A DNA stretch of 64,000 nt, taken from Candidatus Trichorickettsia mobilis. Its GTDB lineage: Bacteria > Pseudomonadota > Alphaproteobacteria > Rickettsiales > Rickettsiaceae. Positions 28,434 through 37,048 of this stretch are shown piece after piece. The notes below the pieces were generated by a model. The model saw only the letters and a list, made by a program, of their open reading frames with translations, did no database searches and was not told where the DNA came from. The stretch spans positions 1,054,001 to 1,118,000 of the forward strand of contig NZ_OY728607.1 in NCBI RefSeq assembly GCF_963422225.1, read 5' to 3'. Positions within the stretch are counted from its first letter, which is position 1; each line of letters starts with the position of its first letter. Made by a program: the position numbers and the translations under genes.

Positions 28434-29033
28434 TCATAATTTCTTTTTAAGTATAGCAATTAACGCGGCAATATCATTATTAGTCAATATACTGTCAAAT
28501 TCAGATTTTTGAGAATTAATCATACTAATGCCCTCAGTAATAACATCCGCAATAAGAAATTTTGCTGGAGCTTTATTAGCTATATTTTTAACAAGATAAT
28601 CAACCTTAATTGAAGGTTGTCCGTTAGTTTTTATTACCTCGGTTTTCACAATAAATTCATTTGCATCAAGTGTTTCAACCTGTTTTATTGTAGCTTTTTC
28701 TCCTTTGTAATTTTTTATCAAATCAGCATAGGTTTTAATGACATATTGAGAATAACTACGAATAAACTCTTGCTGTTCTGCTTCAGTTAATTGTTTTTTA
28801 TACCGACCCAAAGTATATTTAGCCATCCAATTTAGATCCAAATTTGCTGCAATCAAGGTCTTAGACTTATTACCTCGTTCTTCATCTGTCAACTTGGTGT
28901 TATTTAGCACTATTTGTGCATCATTAACTAATTTATCAATATATTGATTGACTGCTTGATGTTGTTCGTTGGCAAGAGCCGGCATTACAACGCAGATAAA
29001 AGAAATACAGATTAGTCTAATTATTTTGCTCAT
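28434..29033 (-). CDS. mlaC: Phospholipid-binding periplasmic protein MlaC
   Basis: This 199-residue secreted protein shuttles phospholipid between the outer-membrane MlaA complex and the inner-membrane MlaFEDB transporter. A signal peptide (residues 1-21, cleaved near ALA-NEQ) precedes a Ttg2D/MlaC domain. The domain is recognisable from DLNWMAKYTLGRYKKQLTEAEQQEFIRSYSQY and the KVDYLV...FLIADVITEGISMI block. It overlaps mlaA by 17 bases as the second gene of a two-gene operon. mlaF is about 33 kb away in this window. Confidence 0.88.
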   Translation of the reverse strand: MSKIIRLICISFICVVMPALANEQHQAVNQYIDKLVNDAQIVLNNTKLTDEERGNKSKTLIAANLDLNWMAKYTLGRYKKQLTEAEQQEFIRSYSQYVIKTYADLIKNYKGEKATIKQVETLDANEFIVKTEVIKTNGQPSIKVDYLVKNIANKAPAKFLIADVITEGISMINSQKSEFDSILTNNDIAALIAILKKKL

Positions 29034-29820
29034 TATTACTCCTTGCTTTATTTGTATCTACCTTCTTATAAGATCGACATTTAAACCATTTTGGATATTG
29101 TTTTTTTGATTCACGATTTTGAAAAATAGCTGTTCTCACAGCAGTATAATAATCTATGGAATTTTGTTCCAGGAAATCAGAAAATGACAATAATATTGCT
29201 CGATCATGTACTATTTTCAAACCAGTTAAAGAAAAATTAAGGTTTTCTGGCATACCAACCATCAAATTAAAGCCATTATTAAGCAATAATGTATCGAATA
29301 TATCTCTACCCATGGTACTACCAAAAAAAGGAAGCATCAAATATAGTCCAGGATCTGCCCCGGCATATGCCAACGTATCACTAAAAGTTTGAGGTGATGG
29401 CGTTAAATCAATTTTACTGGCAACATCAAAAAGTCCACCTACTCCAAAAGTAGTGTTAATTAAAAACCGCCAGAAGCTTCTCATGCCTTCATTAAAGCGC
29501 ATTTGCAATGCGTAATTAACTGTAGTAAGTGGTGTGCTGACATTTTCAAAAACGCTACCTACTCTAGCTTTTATGTAATTGTTAGTTATAGCATTGTAAC
29601 CTAAGGCCAGTGGCTTTAATAATAAACGATCCAAAGTAAGATTAAAAATAAATATTTTTCGATTTAATTTTTCATATGGATCATAAACTTCATTACACCT
29701 ATTGTCGATACCGTAACTATACTTATATTCATTATCTTCTTGTAAAGTATCACTCGCCACCACATTGAATATTACTAACCAAAATAATGATCCAATAAAA
29801 AATCTCATGCGTACATTCAT
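29017..29820 (-). CDS. mlaA: Outer-membrane lipid asymmetry protein MlaA (VacJ family)
   Basis: This 267-residue protein removes misplaced phospholipids from the outer leaflet of the outer membrane. The MlaA domain is clear: DPYEKLNRKIFIFNLTLDRLLLKPLALGY, FENVSTPLTTVNYALQ, FLINTTFGVGGLFDVA and YLMLPFFGSTMGRD. An N-terminal hydrophobic segment is present, but no lipobox cysteine can be seen in it, unlike E. coli MlaA, which is a lipoprotein. The gene precedes and overlaps mlaC. It is downstream of a TPR-methyltransferase gene by 6 bases. Confidence 0.88.
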   Translation of the reverse strand: MNVRMRFFIGSLFWLVIFNVVASDTLQEDNEYKYSYGIDNRCNEVYDPYEKLNRKIFIFNLTLDRLLLKPLALGYNAITNNYIKARVGSVFENVSTPLTTVNYALQMRFNEGMRSFWRFLINTTFGVGGLFDVASKIDLTPSPQTFSDTLAYAGADPGLYLMLPFFGSTMGRDIFDTLLLNNGFNLMVGMPENLNFSLTGLKIVHDRAILLSFSDFLEQNSIDYYTAVRTAIFQNRESKKQYPKWFKCRSYKKVDTNKARSNNEQNN

Positions 29821-29826
29821 GGTGAT

Positions 29827-30855
29827 TCAAGCTATTTTTTGACAAACAAAAATCGCATATTTATTATTTTCTTTTAAAATGATCTCTGATATATCTAATA
29901 TATTAAATTTCTTTTTATCAATTGCATTTTCTATATCTAGCACGGCAAAGATGAATTCTTTGCGCTTTGTGGAATAAATAGTGGTATTATTAATCGGCAG
30001 ACAAAAAGCTAAATATCCCTGATTATTCAACTTAGTCGCTATACTATCAAAACAATCACTTAAATCCTTGGTATACGAAAAACCACATAAGCTTAAAATG
30101 ACATCGAAGGTTTCAGAAGTGTGATTAATCACCTCCTGCAGATCATCCTGGATTAACATATCATAAATTTTTATCTTTTGATAATATGTGTTGGATAATT
30201 CAATCATCCTTTCAGAAATTTCAACGCCTTTTAAAATAAAAGAATCTGGAAAGCGTTTTCTAATCTCATACCCCGCTAAACCTATATTACTCCCTAACTC
30301 TAATATATTATATTGATTTGGTAATTCCTTAATGTGATATAGTACTTTTTGGATAAAACGATAAGGTAAATGAATATCATCACTATAAAAATTATGGGTA
30401 TAATGTTCGGCAACAAAATCTCGATATTGTTGCCATATTGCTACAGGCACATTGTCAAGGCGCGAGTGATTTTTAACAAAATCTTTTAATAATATTTCAT
30501 CAACGTTACCAGCTTGTGCTAAATGAGATGAAGCTTGCTCATAGTTATCTTTTAAAAAATAGCACCATCCAAGCCAATAATGAGCTACTTTGTTTTCTTT
30601 ATCTAAAAATTTGGTAACTAACTTAAATCGCAATATTGCATCATTTATCTGAAGCTTATTAAGATGATAAATTCCAAGGTCGAGATTGGTTGTGCTTAAA
30701 TTATTTAATCGATAGCGAAAATCCTTGATATATGTCTTGGAAAAGTTAATTTTTGCTTTATACCAATTAGGTAAGTTAATGATAAAATGATAGCATGCGC
30801 TAATGAATTTTTTTAAAAAATTATAAATAAAAGAAATCATTCTGGTGATAAACAT
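29827..30855 (-). CDS. SAM-dependent methyltransferase with N-terminal TPR-like helices
   Basis: This 342-residue protein has an N-terminal TPR-like helical region (about residues 60-130, HYWLGWCYFLKDNYEQASSHLAQAG). A class I methyltransferase domain follows, with motif I ILELGSNIGLAGYEI (about residue 197), the acidic GVEISERMIELSN and the motif IV region FDVILSLCGFSY. It is not closely similar to the array methyltransferases at 9-15 kb. The substrate is unknown; TPR-linked relatives often act on proteins or small hydrophobic compounds. It lies just upstream of mlaA on the same strand. Confidence 0.75.
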   Translation of the reverse strand: MFITRMISFIYNFLKKFISACYHFIINLPNWYKAKINFSKTYIKDFRYRLNNLSTTNLDLGIYHLNKLQINDAILRFKLVTKFLDKENKVAHYWLGWCYFLKDNYEQASSHLAQAGNVDEILLKDFVKNHSRLDNVPVAIWQQYRDFVAEHYTHNFYSDDIHLPYRFIQKVLYHIKELPNQYNILELGSNIGLAGYEIRKRFPDSFILKGVEISERMIELSNTYYQKIKIYDMLIQDDLQEVINHTSETFDVILSLCGFSYTKDLSDCFDSIATKLNNQGYLAFCLPINNTTIYSTKRKEFIFAVLDIENAIDKKKFNILDISEIILKENNKYAIFVCQKIA

Positions 30856-31058
30856 CGTATCTAATGCCTTGTTGTGATTATTACTACAATATAGTTGTTG
30901 GAGTTAAAAATGAGTTTGGCACATGACTTCATCATTTTACTTAAGTCATATAATCAAGAAAAGCATTTTAGCAGAATTTCTTATAAGTAGCTAGAATATA
31001 TGAGTTCTAGTTTGATTTTTGCAGTGCAGATATACTCGCTAACGCTAATTCCTGGAAT

Positions 31059-31787
31059 TTAACGAACATGTAAGGTCGATTCTATATCAACCACATCATC
31101 AGGCGTAGTCGCATGATACCACTTGCATTCCGGGATAACTACTCCATATACAAGCTGATCATTTAAGTAATATTCTCGTAACGAAAACACCTGTAATGGA
31201 TTATTATTAATGAAATCAGGTTTTAGTATACTAATTCCTGAATATATATAGCTATAGTGCTCTCTGGTCTTAACTCTAGATAATTTACCATTAGCTAGTA
31301 ACTCGAAATCTCCATTTCCTTTATAACCTACCGCAGTTTCATAAGGTTGCATTGCAAGTAAAAAATTCATCTTAGCAGAATCCCATGATGACACCAACAG
31401 GTCAAAAATATTATGTGGCGACTGAATAATTACATCACTATTACAAGTAAAGATTGGCTTGTTGCCAAGAGCAAGGTAGGCATTTTTAATTCCTCCACCT
31501 GTTTCTAATAGATATGGTTCGTGAATTAATATAATTTCTGCATTAACTATATGTTGTAGTTTGAATTCATTAATAGAATCTACAATTTGCTGATGACAAT
31601 AATGAGTATTAATGACTATCCTTTTAAAAGGATAAGTAAGTACTAGCTGTAATACATAATGTAATATCGGCGTACCTAAAATAGGAATTAAAGGTTTCGG
31701 GCTGGCAATGGTTAAATGCTGCATTCTTTTACCATAGCCTGCAGCAAATATCATTATAGTATCGATCGGGTATTTTTCTTGATCCAT
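31059..31787 (-). CDS. murU: N-acetylmuramate-1-phosphate uridylyltransferase (MurU-like)
   Basis: This sugar nucleotidyltransferase of about 240 residues has the signature IFAAGYGKRMQHLTIASPKPLIPI and later FTCNSDVII and LLETGGGIKNA. MurU converts MurNAc-1-phosphate to UDP-MurNAc in the AmgK-MurU cell wall recycling route, and its partner gene amgK directly precedes it. The frame opens at 31787, but an ATG at 31754 (MIFAAGYGKRM) overlaps the amgK stop as TAATG and is an alternative start. Other sugar specificities are possible; the pairing favours MurU. Confidence 0.78.
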   Translation of the reverse strand: MDQEKYPIDTIMIFAAGYGKRMQHLTIASPKPLIPILGTPILHYVLQLVLTYPFKRIVINTHYCHQQIVDSINEFKLQHIVNAEIILIHEPYLLETGGGIKNAYLALGNKPIFTCNSDVIIQSPHNIFDLLVSSWDSAKMNFLLAMQPYETAVGYKGNGDFELLANGKLSRVKTREHYSYIYSGISILKPDFINNNPLQVFSLREYYLNDQLVYGVVIPECKWYHATTPDDVVDIESTLHVR

Positions 31788-32740
31788 TTTGCTACTTGAT
31801 TTAAGGATTCATGAGCTAAATCTTGCTCTAAATAAGATAAAATTCTTGGTATATATTGTAAGTAACCTTTTTGCTGGTCACGCATTGCTTTTCTTGCAAA
31901 AACTCCAAGAATTCTGCTGTTACGCTGCGCTCCTAATAGATGATATAGTAAATAACTATCTGTTTTATTTAAATGTGAATTTTGTAAAAGATAATATTCT
32001 AAACATTCATTGGCAAATTTTTGATCTACTTCTATCCTTGCGTCTTCCAATACTGAGACCACATCATATAATGGAGAACCAATAACTGCATCCTGGAAAT
32101 CCAGCAGTCCAATAGCGTTAATACCTGCTCGATCAAGCAACATCATATTTTCAACATGATAATCTCGCAGTACTGTAGTATATTCTATTGAGTTTAAGTG
32201 TTGCTGAATTACAGCTCGCCATAATTCTAAAAACTCTGCCTTCAGCTCTCCATGCAGTGGATGATTAGTAACAAAAGGTATATACCAATCAGTATATAGT
32301 TCCAACCCCTGCAGCAACATATCTGTTGTATGAATATTTAGCTGGCTAATAGGGGTGATCGATTGTAATTTAACCAACAAATCAATAATTAATCGATAAA
32401 TTCTTACCTTATTATTATAATCATCATGCTGCAGTAAATGCTTGCCAATATTCATATCGCCAAAATCTTCTAATAATAAAAATCCATGTGGAATATTAGC
32501 TTGATAAATTTGTGGAGCAGAAAAATTATTATCGCTCAAGAAACAAGCTATACGGATAAAATCTTGTAACTTATAATATTCTGGTGGTGAATCCATTAAT
32601 ATCATTTTAGCTTTATTGCAAACAATTCGATCATACTTACGAAATGAAGCATCAATAGGTAAGGCTTGTAGGTGAAATTGTTGGCCATGAAAATAATTGC
32701 TTAAAAATTCATTTTTTAGTTCAGTGCGTTGAATATTCAT
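31754..32740 (-). CDS. amgK: Anomeric MurNAc/GlcNAc kinase (AmgK-like)
   Basis: This 328-residue aminoglycoside-phosphotransferase-fold kinase has PIDASFRKYDR near the start and LLEDFGD in the hinge. The catalytic loop is VLRDYHVENMMLL, and the metal-binding segment is GLLDFQDAVIGSPLYDVVS. AmgK phosphorylates recovered MurNAc at C1. MurU, the next gene, then makes UDP-MurNAc and bypasses de novo MurA/MurB synthesis. Together they suggest that this organism makes and recycles peptidoglycan. The start follows an eroded repeat region. Confidence 0.78.
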   Translation of the reverse strand: MNIQRTELKNEFLSNYFHGQQFHLQALPIDASFRKYDRIVCNKAKMILMDSPPEYYKLQDFIRIACFLSDNNFSAPQIYQANIPHGFLLLEDFGDMNIGKHLLQHDDYNNKVRIYRLIIDLLVKLQSITPISQLNIHTTDMLLQGLELYTDWYIPFVTNHPLHGELKAEFLELWRAVIQQHLNSIEYTTVLRDYHVENMMLLDRAGINAIGLLDFQDAVIGSPLYDVVSVLEDARIEVDQKFANECLEYYLLQNSHLNKTDSYLLYHLLGAQRNSRILGVFARKAMRDQQKGYLQYIPRILSYLEQDLAHESLNQVAKWIKKNTRSIL

Positions 32741-32757
32741 ATTATTTGTATATTGAC

Positions 32758-32982
32758 CCCAATTTATTGAGCCATACGCGTCAAGTTAAAGAAATGAAGT
32801 AATTCCGTCTTGCTTGAAATGCTCCCCAGTCATTGCGAGCCGAAGGCGAAGCAATCCAGTAAAACAAGTAACTATAACTGGATTGCTTTAGAGCTAAAGC
32901 TCTTCGCAATGACGAGGGAGCGTCCCGCAAAGACAATTAATATTCTTAATTTGAAGCATATGATTTATTGAGCACTCTAGGC
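32758..32982. repeat. Eroded MITE-like element, GAGAGTGTTC family
   Basis: The inner palindrome (GTCATTGCGAGCCGAAGGC, GCAATCCAG, CTGGATTGC, GCAATGACG) and the CATACGCGTCAAGTTAA subterminal block are present. The right end reads GAGCACTCTA and the left end has decayed. No target duplication can be made out. It fills the gap between amgK and the divergent SDR gene. Confidence 0.65.
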
Positions 32983-33070
32983 TCTATGCATTCCATAGGA
33001 GTATATAATAGATTTCTTCTGTCATTTCATCTAGATTTTAACCTTTACACAAATTTTATAGTTTTATAGT

Positions 33071-33943
33071 ATGAAAAATTCTTTGTTTATTTTTGGATTA
33101 GGATATTCAGCCAGTGTATTAGCTAAAAATTTAGCTGCAAAAAATTGGCATATCTCTGGTACTTCACGTGACTACAATAAACTTAGGGATTATCAATTCC
33201 TTGGCTATGAAATGTTTGATTTTGCTGATACTAATATTCAAAGAGCCTTGATTAAGAGCACACATCTGCTGATTTCCATACCACCAACAGAGCAAATAGA
33301 TCCTATTCTTGAGTTATATGGTAATTATTTACGCAGTAACCTTAATGGCTCTTCTTTGCAATGGATAGGATATCTTTCTAGTACCGGAGTTTATGGTGAT
33401 CATCAAGGAGCATGGGTTGATGAAGATACTTTATTAAAACCCAGTAATAATAAACGTACAGAACAGCGCATAGCAGCAGAAATTGCCTGGCTAACTCTTG
33501 GTCAAGAACTTAATATTCAGACTAGTATATTTCGTTTAGCCGGTATTTACGGACCAAATCGTAACGTCATTCAGCAATTAAAACATGGACAAGCGCAGTG
33601 TATCTTTAAGGAAGGACAAGTGTTTTCTCGCATTCATGTAGACGACATTGCAAATATACTGGAAATATCTATGCATGGATTAAGAGCTGGTACTATCTAT
33701 AACATAAGTGATGATGAGCCAGCATCATCACATGAGGTTATGCAATACGCAGCTTCATTACTTGGTCTGCCACCGCCAAAAATTATTCCATATAATCAAG
33801 CGACTTTATCAGAGATGGCACAAGAATTTTATAGTAATAATCGTCGTATTAAAAATGATCGCATCAAGAATTATTTGGGTGTTAAACTGCAATATCCTAC
33901 TTATAGAGAAGGGTTAGCAGCGCTTATAGCGTCGGTCAGTTAG
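33071..33943 (+). CDS. NAD(P)-dependent sugar epimerase/reductase-like SDR protein
   Basis: This 290-residue extended short-chain dehydrogenase-like protein resembles YeeZ. The N-terminal nucleotide-binding pattern is LFIFGLGYSASVLAKNL, followed by GTSRD. YLSSTGVYGDHQGAWVDE contains the region of the catalytic Ser/Tyr, and FRLAGIYGPNRN is the substrate-lobe motif. The substrate is unknown. The stop codon lies inside the left arm of a hairpin repeat (33940-34037). Confidence 0.75.
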   Translation: MKNSLFIFGLGYSASVLAKNLAAKNWHISGTSRDYNKLRDYQFLGYEMFDFADTNIQRALIKSTHLLISIPPTEQIDPILELYGNYLRSNLNGSSLQWIGYLSSTGVYGDHQGAWVDEDTLLKPSNNKRTEQRIAAEIAWLTLGQELNIQTSIFRLAGIYGPNRNVIQQLKHGQAQCIFKEGQVFSRIHVDDIANILEISMHGLRAGTIYNISDDEPASSHEVMQYAASLLGLPPPKIIPYNQATLSEMAQEFYSNNRRIKNDRIKNYLGVKLQYPTYREGLAALIASVS

Positions 33944-34037
33944 GTGGTGACAGTCAAATTTGTCAGGATTCGGTTGTGCTCACGTAGTAAATCTACGCGG
34001 AGCTTCCTCACCTTAAAATTCAACTGTCACCACCTAA
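33940..34037. repeat. Palindromic element, TTGTGCTCACGTA family, copy 1
   Basis: Perfect outer arms TTAGGTGGTGACAGT and ACTGTCACCACCTAA enclose a core with GGTTGTGCTCACGTAGT and CTACGCGGAGC. The core and flanking AAATTTG and TTCAAC parts match the element at 52526-52651, but the outer arms differ. It starts in the SDR stop codon and could terminate both converging genes. Confidence 0.75.
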
Positions 34038-34076
34038 CTTACTCTAGCTATATGCATACAGAAGTTTGACAAATTC

Positions 34077-35123
34077 CTAATTATAATTATTAGTACTATT
34101 TGTTTTTAGTTTTTCCCAATACATCTCATATATATTAATCACTTTTCCTAAATCTTCATGAAATAACCCATTTTTAATCACTTCTTTTGGTGGAAAAATG
34201 GCTTGATTATTTCTTAAATCTGGATCAATAATTTCTAACATTGCCTGATTTGGTACGCTATACCCTAATTCTTCAGCAATTTGCTTGGCAATCTCAGGCT
34301 TATGAATAAAACTAATAAATTTATAAGCATTGTCTAAATTTTTTGCACCAACCGGTATAGAAAAATTATCTAATGATAAAACTGCACCTTCTTTGGGGTA
34401 AATAAATTTTAAATTAGGATTTTCTTTCATCGCAATATAAGCTTCACCATTCCAATTCATACCAATCATTACTTCTTCACTAATATATGGTACTTTAGTA
34501 GATTCAGAAGAAAATAACTTTACGTTAGGAATCAAGCTTGTCAGTTTTTCATATGCTTGCTTTATGTGGGTTTCATTCGTTTCGTTGCCGCTATATCCCA
34601 ATAAAGTTAAAGCGGTATGAAAAACTTCTCGCATATCATCAACTAACATCAGCTGACCTTTATAATTAGGATTGAATAAGTCTCCCCAACTGTCGATATT
34701 ATCTTTAATATAAGCAGTATTATATAATATACCGGTATAAGAAAACATAAATGGTATGCTATATTCATTATTAGGGTCGAATGATTGATTAAGCGCATTG
34801 GGGTCAATGTTTTTAAAACTAGGAATTTTACTTTTATCTATTAATTGCAACAATTTATCTTGCTTCATTTTGCCAATAAAATAACTTGAAGGACAGACAA
34901 TATCATAGCCTGCTTTATTACCTAAAAGCTTCAGTTTTGAATACATTGATTCATTATTATCATAAGTAGATAATACTACCTGTATCCCAGATTCTTTAAC
35001 AAACTCATCTATAACTTTTTGTGGCAATTCTTCAGCCCAACAATATATATATAATTTCTGCTCATTTGCTTGAGCTGAGATCGAAATCACTGAAAGCAGA
35101 ACAATAAAAAGTAATTTCTTCAT
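34077..35123 (-). CDS. potD: Spermidine/putrescine-binding periplasmic protein PotD
   Basis: This 348-residue polyamine-binding protein is the last gene of potABCD. A signal peptide ends around SAQA-NEQ. The mature protein begins KLYIYCWAEELPQKVIDEFVKESGIQV, the classic PotD/PotF opening, with later YDIVCPSSYFIGKM, WGDLFNPNYKGQLMLVDD and DNFSIPVGAKNLDNAYKFI. It presents polyamine to the PotBC permease. It overlaps potC by four bases. Confidence 0.9.
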   Translation of the reverse strand: MKKLLFIVLLSVISISAQANEQKLYIYCWAEELPQKVIDEFVKESGIQVVLSTYDNNESMYSKLKLLGNKAGYDIVCPSSYFIGKMKQDKLLQLIDKSKIPSFKNIDPNALNQSFDPNNEYSIPFMFSYTGILYNTAYIKDNIDSWGDLFNPNYKGQLMLVDDMREVFHTALTLLGYSGNETNETHIKQAYEKLTSLIPNVKLFSSESTKVPYISEEVMIGMNWNGEAYIAMKENPNLKFIYPKEGAVLSLDNFSIPVGAKNLDNAYKFISFIHKPEIAKQIAEELGYSVPNQAMLEIIDPDLRNNQAIFPPKEVIKNGLFHEDLGKVINIYEMYWEKLKTNSTNNYN

Positions 35124-35890
35124 TTTTTATTCCTCATAATTAATAATTGGGCGGTCACTATTAAACTAATAGATAAAAATAAAATAATTGCACAAATAGC
35201 ATTCACTTCTGGCTTAACCCCTACCTTAGCCATGGAATATATCACTAATGGTAAAATTTCAAAAGTTGGACCAGTAACGAAATGGCTTACTACAACGTCA
35301 TCAAATGATATAATAAAAGCAAGCAACCACGAAGATAAAATAGTCGGAAAAATTATCGGTACGATAATTTGCCATAAAATACAAAAATCACTAGCTCCTA
35401 AATCTTTTGCCGCTTCAATAATATTTTTATCAAAAGATTTTAGCCTGGTCAGGATCGTAATTACCACAAACGGTAAACAAAAAGCGATGTGAGCAATCAA
35501 TAAAGTGATGAAACCTAATGGCACTTGCAGCACCATGAAACAAATTAAAAAACTTATACCCATAACAATCTCAGGCATAACTAGCGTTAGATAAATCAAG
35601 GCCTTTGAAAGCTTCTTGAAACGATAATCATATTTAAAAAAACTAAACACTGAGATACAGCCGATAATTGTTGCCAATGTTGCTGCAATTGTGGATACGG
35701 TTAATGAATTAATTGTTGCTTTAATTAAAGCTGGGTTGTGCAAAAACCTTTGATACCATTCTAAGGTAAAACCACCCCAATTTATTCCATATTTTGAAGC
35801 ATTAAACGAATTAGTAATCAGTACCATGATCGGAAAATATAATGCTAATAAGAATAATATGGTATAGATAAATTTACAACACCTAATCAT
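35120..35890 (-). CDS. potC: Polyamine ABC transporter permease PotC
   Basis: This 256-residue inner-membrane permease has six predicted helices and the EAA-type loop EAAKDLGASDFCILWQIIVPIIFPTI, which contacts PotA. The chosen ATG at 35890 follows a good AAGAGG site and gives the normal family length. The frame stays open upstream to 35986, but that extension is encoded by the inserted MITE (35929-36084). The insertion therefore lies just before the ribosome site and separates potC from potB by over 300 bases. Confidence 0.88.
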   Translation of the reverse strand: MIRCCKFIYTILFLLALYFPIMVLITNSFNASKYGINWGGFTLEWYQRFLHNPALIKATINSLTVSTIAATLATIIGCISVFSFFKYDYRFKKLSKALIYLTLVMPEIVMGISFLICFMVLQVPLGFITLLIAHIAFCLPFVVITILTRLKSFDKNIIEAAKDLGASDFCILWQIIVPIIFPTILSSWLLAFIISFDDVVVSHFVTGPTFEILPLVIYSMAKVGVKPEVNAICAIILFLSISLIVTAQLLIMRNKK

Positions 35891-35928
35891 TAGACCTCTT
35901 GTATAACTATTCTTAGCCGGTAATTTTA

Positions 35929-36084
35929 GAGAGTGTTCGCTAAACTGTATCAAGTCGTCTGAGCTGAGGGCTAAAGCCCGAAGCAATCCAGAACTTATAT
36001 TGGATAATTGACTGGATTGCTTCGGGCTTTAGCCCTCGTAATGACTGGTCTTATTTTAAATTGACACAGTGCAGTGAATACCTC
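35929..36084. repeat. MITE-like element inside the pot operon
   Basis: This 156-base member of the GAGAGTGTTC family has the inner palindrome CCCGAAGCAATCCAG and CTGGATTGCTTCGGG. It is flanked by TAATTTTA (35921-35928) and TAATTTTG (36085-36092), a 7-of-8 target duplication. It lies between potB and potC, whose transcript must read through it or restart after it. Confidence 0.8.
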
Positions 36085-36205
36085 TAATTTTGTCATCAAA
36101 GCAAGTACAAGCTCCTCAAATATATTTAATATCCTGCGTGGCTTGTCAGCGTTTTTCCTTCATAGAACCTAAAATTTCCTCATTAAAAATGGTTTCCGAA
36201 GAGGT

Positions 36206-37048
36206 CTATTTTGTTTTATCCATATTATCTTTAGATAACACCACCCAGAATGCCATCATTATAAATAACGTCACACAAATCACCGAGCCTACTGGCCAGT
36301 TACGTACAGTTAAAAACTGATTTTTAATTAAATTGCCAATCATCATGTTTTTTGCTCCACCAAGGATATCTGATATGTAAAACATCCCTAAAGCCGATAG
36401 AAAAACAAACATACATCCAGAGATAATACCAGGATAGCTCATGGGAAAAATAATTCTCCAAAAAACCTGAAACTTTGAGGCGCCAAGGTCAAGCGCTGCT
36501 TCAATATACATGCGATCTATCTTTTCTAAGGCTAGATATAAAGGTAAAATCATAAAAGGAATTAGCGCATAAACCAAGCCTAGCACTACCGCATGATCAT
36601 TATATAATAAACTAATAGGTTGTTCGATAATCCCTACTTTAAGCAATAATTTATTGATAAAACCGTTGGTTCTCAATATTGGAATCATTGCATAGCACCT
36701 AATCATTGAACTAACCCAAAAAGGGATCATTGCAAACATTAAGCATAAATTTTTAACTACACTGTTTTCAATGCGAGAAATAATATATGCAAATGGATAG
36801 CCGCAAATTAGGCTATAGATAGTAGCAAGTGCAGCAATCTTAAAAGAATATAAATAGATACTGAGGTAGGTATTAGTAAAAATTACCTGATAATTTTCTA
36901 AAGTAAATTCAAAGTTAATTAATTGTAGTTCGTCATATTTTAAAAAACTGGTGAATAATATCAGGCTGTTAGGGATTAATACGAATAGCGACACCCAGAA
37001 TATGGTAAGAGATATAGCGCTAGACTTAAATGAAATTTTACTAATCAT
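36206..37048 (-). CDS. potB: Polyamine ABC transporter permease PotB
   Basis: This 280-residue permease partner of PotC has six hydrophobic segments and the coupling loop EAALDLGASKFQVFWRIIFPMSYPGI. An FWVSSMIRCYAMIPILRTNG segment is typical. The start overlaps the potA stop by eight bases. The last codons run into repeat-like sequence (near 36185-36215, GGTTTCCGAAGAGGTCTA, resembling the arms of the 25131 element), so the C-terminal few residues may be atypical. Confidence 0.88.
   Translation of the reverse strand: MISKISFKSSAISLTIFWVSLFVLIPNSLILFTSFLKYDELQLINFEFTLENYQVIFTNTYLSIYLYSFKIAALATIYSLICGYPFAYIISRIENSVVKNLCLMFAMIPFWVSSMIRCYAMIPILRTNGFINKLLLKVGIIEQPISLLYNDHAVVLGLVYALIPFMILPLYLALEKIDRMYIEAALDLGASKFQVFWRIIFPMSYPGIISGCMFVFLSALGMFYISDILGGAKNMMIGNLIKNQFLTVRNWPVGSVICVTLFIMMAFWVVLSKDNMDKTK

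Noticed and set aside
35891-35986. N-terminal extension of PotC
   Set aside because: It is encoded partly by the MITE; the ATG at 35890 has a ribosome site and gives normal length.
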